DNA from: Leptasterias polaris
Taxonomy: Eukaryota; Echinodermata; Asteroidea; Forcipulatida; Asteriidae
Direction of reading: 5' to 3'
DNA length: 64,000 bases
NCBI GenBank assembly: GCA_037783415.1
Contig: JAZGTN010000069.1
Span: 3,534,001 to 3,598,000, forward strand
A program made the position numbers and the translations under genes. Shown here one piece after another: positions 36,273 to 46,700 of the stretch. The notes under the pieces are model-generated. The model was not told the DNA's origin. It was given only the letters and a program-made list of their open reading frames with translations, and made no database searches. Positions within the stretch are counted from its first letter, which is position 1; the number at the start of each line of letters is the position of its first letter.

Positions 36273-38306
36273 ATTAAGTGTTGCAAGTGTTGTAAGCACC
36301 GTGTGTCATCTCTTGAGACTTACATACAGGTTGTTAGTTCACAAATTAATCCCAGTGATCATTCCACCCACAGGACTCATGACAACCTCCCTAGAGAAGA
36401 ACGTGAGGCCCTTAAGACTCTACGAGCAAGGAAGGACATCATCGTCAAGCCAGCTGACAAGGGCTCTGCTGTTGTTGTCATGGGCCGTCAGCAATACATC
36501 GATGAAGCCATGAGACAACTCAACAACCAAACTAACTACAAACCCCTTGACACTGATCCAACAGGCACATTCTCAAAGGAGATTCAACAAACACTGGACG
36601 AGATGCATGACCGTGACCACCTCTCCAAGAAAGCTCACAAGTTTCTCTCCCCGGTAGACTGTAGAACAGCAAGATTTTACCTCCTTCCCAAGGTACACAA
36701 ACCAGACAACCCAGGGAGACCCATCATATCTGGCAATGGTTCCCCCACTGAGAATATATCTCTTTTTGTTGACAGTTTTCTAAAGCCGCTTATGCCACAG
36801 GTTCCATCATATATTCATGACACTCCAGATTTCCTTCGTAAAATCTCAGGTATTCAGAAGCAGGTCCCCAACACAGCTATCATCGGTACTTTTGATGTGT
36901 CCTCTTTGTACACCAACATCCCCCAAGATGAAGGGATTGCTGCCTGCTCCTCAGCCCTGTTTAAGAGTGGTCACGTGTCACCACCCATTTCTGACATTGT
37001 ATCCCTCATGCAACATGTTCTAACAAAAAACAACTTTTCGTTCTTGGGTAAGAATTTCCTACAGGTACATGGCACTGCAATGGGTACACGTATGGCACCT
37101 TCAATGGGTACACGTATGGCACCTTCAATGGCCTGCCTTTTCATGAGTCAACTTGAACAGCGCATGTTGGCGTCGGCCCCTTGCCGTCCATGGGTCTGGT
37201 GGCGCTATATCGATGACATCTTTTTCATCTGGACTAGTGATGAAGAAAGCCTCATAGCATTCATTAACCACATTAATTCCTTCCACAGGACCATCAAATT
37301 CACGAATGAATACTCGACCAAGGACACCCACTTTCTGGATGTCAAGGTCATAAAGACGGATGATGGATTAACCACAGATCTCTTTGTTAAGCCCACAGAT
37401 AAACATCAATACCTCCACTCAACCAGCTGTCACCCCAGACACTGCAAAACCAGCATAGCCTACAGTCAGGCCCTCAGACTCCGTCAAATCTGTTCTAATG
37501 ATTCTGATTTTTTCCACCACTCACAGGAACTTAAGAAACACCTTGTTTCCAGGGGTCATAGCTCCCTAGCAGTCCATCGAGCGATCCAGAAAGTCAAGGC
37601 TTGTTCTAGGGAGTCTGTACTCTCCAAAGGACCCAGGCAACAACAGAGTTCCAAAGCGAAAGTTCCTTTTGTTGTTACTTTCCACCCCTCACTTCCTCCC
37701 ATTCGTAAAATAACCAGTTCTAACCATCATATTCTTCACACATCAGATCGGCTTCAACGTGCTGTACAGGAAGAACCCATAGTTGCCTACCGACGCCCAC
37801 CCAGTCTCAGGGATCTCATCGTCCGGGCAGAAGTTCCCCCCATTAATGATGATGTTAATCCCCCTTTGCCACAGGGTACTTTTAGGTGTTCCAACACGTC
37901 CAAATGCATCGTTTGTAGACAACACATCAGGGAATCAGACTCCTTTACCAGCCATACTGGTGGTACCACCCACAAGACAAGGGGTCATGTCACCTGCACC
38001 ACCACTAATCTAATCTATCTAATATCTTGCAGAGTCTGTGGTGTTCAATATATAGGTGAAACAAGAACTACACTCAAGAGCCGTTTCTATGGCCACAGAT
38101 CCACAGTCAACACCCAAAAGCTGGATACACCTGTAGGACACCACTTCAACCTTCCTAACCGCTCCATTTCTGACATGAATTTACAGGGCATTGAGGCACT
38201 AGGTAACTGCAGAGAGACTGTCCGTCTGAGTAGGGAAAAACTTTGGATAAGGCGCATAAAGACCACTCAGCCCCATGGTTTGAATATCCAAGAAGGAAAT
38301 GACTAA
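36273..38306 (+). CDS. Penelope-like retroelement polyprotein: reverse transcriptase plus GIY-YIG endonuclease, 5' truncated
   Basis: Penelope-like elements copy themselves by target-primed reverse transcription using a GIY-YIG nuclease. The frame is open from just after a TGA at 36270 to the stop ending at 38306, but has no ATG near its start, so the 5' end looks truncated. Visible motifs: IIVKPADKGSAVVVM, LLPKVHKPDNPGRPIISGNG, FDVSSLYTNIPQDEGI, and the catalytic YIDD at residues 302-305 counting from 36303. A Cys-rich CSNTSKCIVC segment follows. The GIY-YIG domain near residues 568-650 reads NLIYLISC....VQYIGETRTTLKSR. An exact 24-base tandem duplication repeats MGTRMAPS at residues 260-275, inside the motif before the catalytic Asp pair. 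It probably disables the enzyme. Apart from that the frame is intact, so the copy is young. Confidence 0.95.
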   Translation: MKCCKCCKHRVSSLETYIQVVSSQINPSDHSTHRTHDNLPREEREALKTLRARKDIIVKPADKGSAVVVMGRQQYIDEAMRQLNNQTNYKPLDTDPTGTFSKEIQQTLDEMHDRDHLSKKAHKFLSPVDCRTARFYLLPKVHKPDNPGRPIISGNGSPTENISLFVDSFLKPLMPQVPSYIHDTPDFLRKISGIQKQVPNTAIIGTFDVSSLYTNIPQDEGIAACSSALFKSGHVSPPISDIVSLMQHVLTKNNFSFLGKNFLQVHGTAMGTRMAPSMGTRMAPSMACLFMSQLEQRMLASAPCRPWVWWRYIDDIFFIWTSDEESLIAFINHINSFHRTIKFTNEYSTKDTHFLDVKVIKTDDGLTTDLFVKPTDKHQYLHSTSCHPRHCKTSIAYSQALRLRQICSNDSDFFHHSQELKKHLVSRGHSSLAVHRAIQKVKACSRESVLSKGPRQQQSSKAKVPFVVTFHPSLPPIRKITSSNHHILHTSDRLQRAVQEEPIVAYRRPPSLRDLIVRAEVPPINDDVNPPLPQGTFRCSNTSKCIVCRQHIRESDSFTSHTGGTTHKTRGHVTCTTTNLIYLISCRVCGVQYIGETRTTLKSRFYGHRSTVNTQKLDTPVGHHFNLPNRSISDMNLQGIEALGNCRETVRLSREKLWIRRIKTTQPHGLNIQEGND

Positions 38307-38770
38307 TAACCTTTTGTTTTTGCCTTCTCCTTTTCCCACACAGTTATCCACTTTATTAGTCTGCCCTTCATTGTATTAACTAATTATTTACCTCTCTTCT
38401 AACCTTCCATTTTGTCCTTTGTGTTCCCAACTTCTTGTGGTCAAGCTATCCCCCCCTTCATAACCCCCCCCCCCCCCTTTGTCTTCATAATCCCTGCTTA
38501 CCCCCTGCCTTCTCTGAATGCTTTCTGCTTTTCTCCCTCCACTCTCTCTATTTATGTATTTCCACTTGACTGCTCTTGCAACTCTTGTCTGCTTGTATGT
38601 GTGTTGTGTGTTGTGTGTTGTCATTTAGACTCTGCTACAATACAACACAAACAAAAGTTGTTCCGACTAACAGGTCGGAACAGCTAAATAAATAAAAAAT
38701 TATAATAATCTCGACAGAAACATAAGCTGTTCCAACTAACAGGTTGGAACAACTAATAAAACAAAACATA
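38307..38770 (+). mobile_element. Penelope-like element 3' UTR and terminal hairpins
   Basis: A pyrimidine-rich 3' UTR with a C tract near 38464-38477. Two hairpins at 38657-38684 and 38726-38753 follow, with stems of the form GTTCCRAC / GTYGGAAC and period 69. The segment about 38470-38640 reappears inverted at 4500-4672. Confidence 0.7.
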
Positions 38771-38779
38771 AAACAATAC

Positions 38780-40637
38780 AAATTTAAAAAAATAAAAATT
38801 AATTAAAAATAAACTATTATTAAATAAATAAAAAATGTCTTACTTTGACCAATTTGAATAGATTTACCAATATTTAGGGGTGAAAAAAAACATGATTGTA
38901 TCTAGGAAAATATGACCAACTAGTGTGTGCAAATACAATGCAGTGTGCTACATGTACATGTTTGTATACCTGTGTCTTGTTCCCTACATGCTGGACAGTT
39001 GCAAGGAAGTGTAAAGTGCACATTACACAGTGTGTGCCATATCATTGTTAGAAAAACTCACTATGCAAATTGCAAGCACAAATTTGTATGTGTTCACAGC
39101 ACAGTGATTGTAAATTTGCACAAAAAGCACAATGTAAATTGTGGGTGGATGGAGAAAAGACCAAGTTGAGAATGGTGATATAAGGCAAAACTCTTTGTCA
39201 AACTTGAACATTTAGGGCACAATATCGCATTAATTTTCAGCATTATTAGAAGTTTACAGACAAGTCAAAGTTAGTCTGTAGTACAATATTAGCTGTAATA
39301 GGTGATAATCTGTGGGACCTACATTGTACATACTATATTTTAAAAAACCCACTTTATTCTGGTTGGATTGGTATCAGGCCTTCATTTTAATAAATCTGAG
39401 GAGAGCTGTAAATCGCTCTCCTTAAATCAAGAAAGTGAATTAAGGAGAGCGATTTGAATTTAGTGCGCATGTGCATGATCCAGGCATGAGAATAGGCGAT
39501 GAAAATAAATCCGGAAAAATCTAATGCTAAAAATGCATGTCCGGATTTTGTTAAATTTGTAAGGAGCACTTTTTTTTGCTCTCCTTGGAAAACATTAAGG
39601 AGCGCGGAGGAGCGCGATCGCGCTCCTTTTAAATTATGGTCTGTGGTATGATTCATTGCACTTTCTGAAAATTATTTGTTTTCCATTTTCTCCCAGCTCT
39701 GACATCAAGCTAATCTGTATTTTAGAAACAGTGCCACCAAAAACTCCCAGACCTACTTTATATCTTGTTTGATAATGGCATGTAATCTGAAGCAGAATTT
39801 TTTATTTTGGCCTTACCAGTAGGATGGGCGTTGAAAGCATTTACTTTGTATTAAGCTTCATATTGTACTAAGCTTCATATTGTACATGTTTTATTGAGTG
39901 TCATTACATCAAACTCATGCAGTTAGTTAAACAGAAATTATGTACTCATCACACACACAGATCCTTTTCATTTGATTGGTTGACATGCGTGATGTGGCAT
40001 CCATTATTTTGCCATGTACATGTATTTACTGCCGCAATACTCCAAAATTTAATATTGTACAAGCACCTGGCCAAAATGGGTATTTATTGGATGCTTCACA
40101 ATGTTGTTTCCAAAATAATCATTTCGGCCTGATTGTACAGTGTATGAATGAGGTAATATGTTGTAACATGGCTGGGTTCGTGTCTACATGGAGTCGTTCA
40201 TGTTTTAATGTAAATTAAAAAAAGTTATTTCATAGTGTCGGTTCATAGTTGAGTTTCTGTGATTATTCAAATGACAAGGATCTTTGAGTAAGTGTATAAA
40301 ATAAATGTTTTATTGGTGCATTGTTCAGAAATGGAATAGTCCAGATACTACACCCTTTTAATTTATTGACTGACTGACTGATTGATTGATTGATTGATTG
40401 ATTGATTTGTTTTCTCATAATGTTTTGTGGCAAGCTTTGTCGTTTCTGTTTTGAGGTTTTTTCCCCTCTGTTATTGCATTGTATTGTATTTTCTGTACTT
40501 GTACTGTTGAGGTCGAATAAATAATAATAATAATAGTGGTTGTATCCTGCCTCAGTACATTCACATGCATCCAATATTTGCATAATATTTTACAAAAGAT
40601 CTGACAACACTCATTGTACATTGATGTATTTTGACAG
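38780..40637. other. Region upstream of the ADAD1-like coding start
   Basis: No exon could be supported, but a 5' UTR exon and promoter are expected here. 39410-39455 forms a 16-bp perfect hairpin (AAATCGCTCTCCTTAA). 39608-39627 is a perfect 20-base palindrome (AGGAGCGCGA mirrored). GATT repeats lie at 40372-40406. Confidence 0.5.
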
Positions 40638-40644
40638 ATTCAAG

Positions 40645-40701
40645 ATGAAGCGTAATGATTTTTATGAAGTGAGTGGGCAGCAGCAGGGATATGGTCAGCA
40701 G
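40645..40701 (+). CDS. ADAD1: ADAD1-like exon 1 (first coding)
   Basis: A possible acceptor (ttgacag) ends at 40637, so the ATG at 40645 may sit in the second transcribed exon. It encodes [19 protein letters not shown] and is in phase 0 before GTATGT. Confidence 0.7.
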
Positions 40702-43700
40702 GTATGTATAGAAAATAGAAAAGGATCAATGAAGGAGGATCAATGTCATATCATAGGGATGATCAATGGAGCAGGATCAATGTCGGGACCAATGGGGGAT
40801 GATCAATTGGGCACATGATCAATGAGGGAGGATCAATGTCAGGATCAATGGGGGAGGATCAATGTGGTAAAGGATCAATGGGGCAGGATCAATGTCAATA
40901 TCAATGGGGAGGATCCAGGTCATGATCAATGGGGAAGAATCAATGGGACAGGATCAATAGGGTACAGGATCAACAGACCTGCCAACCAGTATGATTTTTG
41001 TCCTATTTAGTACAATTTTTCAATGAAAATACGACAGTACGATTTTTCTCTATAAAGTACGATTTTCCAAAAATCTAATTATAATAATAATATGATTTTT
41101 GGGTTGAACAAAGAAAAATTTACTAGAGAGGGATTTGAACCAACGACCTCCGGTTTAACGTGCCGGCGCTCTACCAACTGAGCTATCTAGCCCTATGTTG
41201 GCAGTCTCCCTATTTTGTCAATATCTTTGTTCGGGGGGTGCCGTCAGAAGCCATTCAACCGCAAACTGCCGTGTAGCCAGGGATCACACCCAAGTATACG
41301 ATACAACCTGGGAAGCGGCAGCCAGGGGATCACCTTAAGGGGATGCGACTTTTTATATCAGATATCAAATAATAAACCACAAGGGAAACTGACTGGGTAA
41401 ATTTTTAAATGATTTTTGGGTTGAACAAAGAAAAATTGACTAGAGTGGGATTTGAACCAACGACCTCCGGTTTAACGTGCCAGCGCTCTACCAACTGAGC
41501 TATCTAGCCCTATGTTGGCGGTCTCCCTATTTTGTCAAAATACAACTTTTGGGAATAAAGAATACAGTTTTTGAACTCCAGAGGTTGGCAGGTCTGGATC
41601 AATGGGGAGGATCAACATCAGGATCAATGGAGAGGATCAACATATCAATGGGGTACAGGATCAATGGGGCAGGATCAATGGCTGGATCAATGTCAATATC
41701 AATGTGGAGGATCAACCTCATGATCAATGGGGGAGAATCAATGGGGAGGATCAGTGTAAGGATCAATAAGGAGGATCAATGTTGGGATCAATAAGGAGTA
41801 TCAATGTCAGGATCAATAGGGAGGATCAATGTCAGGATCAATAGGGAGGATCAATGTCAGGATCAATAGGGAGGATCAATGTCAGGATCAATAGGGAGGA
41901 TCAATGTCAGGATCAATACATGTAGGGAGGATCTGTCAGGATCAATGAATTCCTCAAGACATTGTTGTGGGCCCAGACTTCATCACACTCGACACTCCAG
42001 AGCAAGGGAAATACTACACTTTTTTTATTTTTTATTTGTGTTAATTTTCCATTTTATAGGCTCAAGGACAGCAACAGATGACAAAAACACCTTCAATTCA
42101 ACCTCACCAGAAGCTAAATGTCATAACAAGCAAGCAAGCTGAAGCAATCCGTACTGGCGAGGATGTAGGCTTGAATCCTATCATTGCAAAAGCTGCTCCT
42201 AAAAAGGTTAGTCAAAAGTTATGTAAGGAAAACTGAAGGAGATAAATGTACATGGAATATCATATGTGTACAAAATATCTAAAACTGATTGGTTGTACAC
42301 TACTTGTGGAATGTTTGGCAAAGTGGTGTAGTGCAGTGGAACGAGGCACTTGTGTCATTGAACAAGATAATGCCTTTTCTCTTTGCTTGGATAACTACAT
42401 TGTAGAGGGCCTGTTAATTACACACCACACATGTAGGAAGGTTAATACACATGGAAGAGTAGAGGTTAACCCTCATGCATTTTGTATTCATGCCGTAAGC
42501 TGACAGATTCCTTGGGTCAGTGAAGGATCTTGATGTTTGTGTGCACTGTGCATGTGCACAAAACTATCTGATTTTAAATGGTTGAAAAACTGAATGAATT
42601 ACATTAAGAGAATGACATTTTCCAGTTTTGCAAGATATTGACTAAACCTAAGTACACAAATTTGCATGCCATGTATCTTTTATCAGTAACACCTGGTAAA
42701 TAGTAATTAACTAATCTATGTCTTTATTTTTAACACTGACTTTATATATCTGACAGGTGGATCCTGTGCTACTAGAAGAATTCGTGTTGGGAATGAAGAA
42801 TCCAGTCATGGCTCTGAATGAATTCTGTCAGAAACAACGACTGTCGATTAAGTTCCAGGAGGAAGCAGCTAGCTCTTCGGGGAGCTTTGTGAATCTCAAG
42901 TTTGGCTCAGTTGCTGTCGTTGATGGGGTAAGACACCCACAAGGTCAGTAGTAGTCTAAGACTTTGTAAGAGATTAATTTCAGCTTGTACCAACATCTTA
43001 CAAATGATTTGATTAATTACAGCTGCATAATTGTTAGGGGTCAGTGTTTATTGTCGTACCTGTACTATTGTAACCAGCCTATATATTTACCATTATTTTG
43101 GTGACTGTGTGACACCTGTATAACCATCCGTTTCAGAAACAAAATTCAGAGTTTAACTAGAAGTTTGGTTTTTTTAAAAAACAAAAACAAGGTGTTCGAT
43201 GTAGATATGTCCAAGTTAGCAGACCCTGTGTTTTCAAAGAGAAAATTTTGTAAACATAATAATAATAATAATAACTAGTTCTTATGTAGCGCATTTCACA
43301 ATAACGTCTCAATGCGCTTTACATTAGTGCCCTGGTCATTGGGCCAATAACATTCCCTTTTAATCTTTCTCAGCTCCCTGGGGAGTATACAGCCCGGGCT
43401 GCCGTGATGGCGCTCCGAAGGCTTTTTCAAACATAATATCAACCTCTACCCTTGCAGGTACCCATTTATACTCCTGGGTGAAGAGAAGCAATTATAGCAA
43501 AGTGTCTTGCTCAAGGACACAAGCGTCATGACCGGGACTCGAACCCACACCCCGATGACTAAACCACCAGAACTTGAATCCGATGCTCTTAACCACTCGG
43601 CCATGACACCCTATGTCTTTGTACTCAATGTTGGTTTTCTTCTAAAGAATCTTTAGAATGGTGGCTCTAAAGATTTGCAAATTTGAAATAAGAAACTTTG

Positions 43701-46700
43701 ATAAATTCGAAAAATGATGATGTCATTATGATTTCATTGCTATTTTTTATCAATTTATTAAGATTTATAAGTAAGTGCAAAGATAAAGATAATGTATGTA
43801 GCAGTTGTGGTTCTCCAGATATGAATTGTTTATATATTAATCGTTAATTTCTGTCATCATCCCGAAAATAACTGCGGTTTCGTCCACACACTCGGGTCCA
43901 AGTACATGTATAAAGTTTGAGGTCTGAAATCTTTTTGAGGTAGGAACCCTTTTTGGTTAATGAGATACAAATCTTTGAAGTATGGTGTTTCATCTTCCAG
44001 TTTCGACTGGGAGTAAATGTCACAGGGGGTCACACTTCACACAAATTGTGTACAATTAAAAAAGTATTCCAGGGTCTTTCACATTGTCCAAAGATCTCCT
44101 ATGTAGCAATTATGGTTCTCCAGATATGATAAAAAAAAATATTAAACAGTGATTTAATGTTATTACATCATCAATGACGTCATCATCCCGATAACTGTTG
44201 CAGTTTCATTGACAAACTAAGGTCTAAGTACATGGTTAGTTTAAATTTAAAACCCATTTTGGCTCCACGAAATATGAGTTTTGCCTACACAGTACATGTA
44301 TACCTGAACTGGGGTTAGCATCATATCAAATCTGACATTTAAAAAATCACATCATGATCAAATAATATATTTTGTTTAAAAAAAAATACACCTTGCAGCA
44401 ATTAACGGATAAAACACTTCAACATGACTGAACAAGAAATAAGGAATGTCACTCCCCCTTTTTAACGATGTTATTGAAATAAAGCTTGCCATTCTATTCA
44501 TCGTCACTAAAGCGGGCCTAGAGCGCCCCTGTCAAGCATGGTCACGCCGATTAACGAGACGTGGGTTTCGTTGTTTGATGAGAAGCAGACCAATAACGAT
44601 CTGTTTCAGTTTAAGTTGTTGTCAGTTAATAAATGTCATACAAATCGCTAAAGTGGGAGGACATCTCGGTGAAACTTCTTCTACTCTTCCTTGTTTTCCA
44701 TTAAGACATCAGAAGGGCAAAACAGAAGAAAAAAAAGGTGGTTAATTCATACATACAAGAATAACAATGTAATGAGGTTCAATGGACTTTCCAAATTTGC
44801 ACACATTGTTTAGTTTTGTGGTTTGTGTGTGTGCTCTAGGTATTGGCTTAGATATCACAGTTTTAATGCTCGTTTTCTACAGTATACACAGTTTACATGC
44901 GGGTCAATAGACACAAGGGCTGTAACGTCTGATTTTGACCCAGATGTTAGGGTCAAATTGGTATCATCTCTGTGCAAAAGTTTGAGAAGGCTCAATTACC
45001 TACAACCTGATGTAAAAATTTGGACAACAGTATGAGTAGTTCATCAAATAAGAATATTTGAAATGTTCGTCAAGGTCAAATGGGTTCAAACTCTGTCTAG
45101 TGTTTTTTTAAAATAATTGTTTAAAGATGTTCATTAACTCCACCCGGAACAACTGTTGTTTTTGTTAATTTTTTTGTTTGTTTACTTCTTCTTCCCCATA
45201 ACTCACATAACCTTCAGACCTCATACATTGTTGTTAGTAAGACCTTCACTAGTAAAAGACACTGCTGTACTGATGTCATGATGACATCATCAGGTGTCAA
45301 ATTACATAAATTCAAAGGTTATTATTTGAAAAAACACACTATTCATGAACCAAAAAGTAGATTTTTACAATCTACACATCATTGGAAAGGTCTTTGAAAT
45401 ACATGTATAAGTTAAACAAAAGACAGTATATGGTGTTACGGGTTTGGTAGCTTAAATGGCTTGAGGCCATACATCAATAATTTAACAGAGTTTACATTTT
45501 TTAGTTATCTCTTCCTACAACTACAGGCACTGGGAGAACAAAGAAAGAAGCCAAAAGTGATGCTGCCAAAAATGCCCTATCTAGTGTTCTTGGTCTGACC
45601 CCAGATGATGTCCATCAACCAGAGTTAGGAACTGTGATATATGACAGTCGAGGCCGCAAAGTTACTTTGTTAGAAGACAGACCGGTAGCCAAATCTATGG
45701 TTCCACATCCTGACACAGAGAAGAGCTATAGTAGTGGTGGACATTATCAGCTGAATGCAAACACTGCACCTACTGTGACATCCAAAGATGCTTGGAATAT
45801 CACTAAGCAAGAGAATTATGCAGAGTATCAAGTGAAAATGGTTCAACAGGCTAACATGGCTAAGCAGAAAGTCCAAGGTATAAAGATGAAAATGAGATCA
45901 AGTTCAGATTATGGTACCATGAAGGCAGGACTATAGCTATTTAATGAATTAAAACAATGTTTGTGTGTGGATTAAACGGTCTTGAGATATATTATAACAC
46001 ATGATTGGTAGTGATAACAAATGAAAAAGAATTTAATCTCAAAGCTTACATCTGAAATATTTTGACATTTAAGAAAGTTGTCTTCCAAAAACAACATCCA
46101 AATAGAATGAAATGACTGTCCAATGGCGTTATAAACAGTTCTGTGATGTTTCCATCTAACAAATGGGACAACTCTGTTTGATGATATTTAAAATTTTGGT
46201 TTTGTGGTATATTTGTTGATGACTACAGCAATGAATGTACTGTTTCAATAAGATTAAATAGTCCATTTATTTATTTGTTTATTTCGTCTTTTTTTAACCA
46301 GGGTAGCCCCATCAGTTTTCAATGAACTGTTCTCCCTGGGGGCCCTGGATTAGACTTCTTTATCTGTAAAACCATATTGTCTTTGGCAAGAGACTTCCCA
46401 GATTGCTCCAATTCATATGCCAAGATTTTGGACTTATAAGGGTTTTGAACCAAACATGAAAAGATGTCCCCGTTACACACATGTATATTACATGTACATG
46501 GGAGTTTTGAGGACACACTATGGGGAAACTCCCCATAGTGCCTTTTTTGACAATTTGTGAACCTCAAAGAGCTACAAATGGCATCGGATAGAAGAATTAA
46601 ATTAAAAGCAACACCACCTGCAGACCATCTTTTCAGTGATTAATGATTAATGTGGGTAAAATATTGAGTGCATTTATGAAGTTGAGAATTTGAAAGTGTG

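Larger units (their letters stand above)
40725..41950. repeat. GGATCAATG minisatellite in ADAD1-like intron 1, split by an insertion
   Basis: Units built on AGGATCAATG(TC/GGG) run over 40725-40973 and 41597-41950. Near 41800-41930 they are regular (GGATCAATGTCA then GGATCAATAGGGA). The hAT element 40974-41596 separates the halves. Confidence 0.9.

Noticed and set aside
42757..42927. Exon 3 ending at the stronger-looking GTAAGA donor
   Set aside because: It breaks the phase with exon 4 and removes the VRHPQG part of the dsRBD. The donor at 42944 restores both.
43526..43610. tRNA-Leu gene on the minus strand
   Set aside because: It is the head of a SINE with body and (ATT)n tail, without a clean acceptor stem.
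44446..44745. Possible exon of about 99 codons in ADAD1-like intron 3
   Set aside because: It has no splice signals in the right phase and no recognisable domain. The flanking exons join correctly without it.
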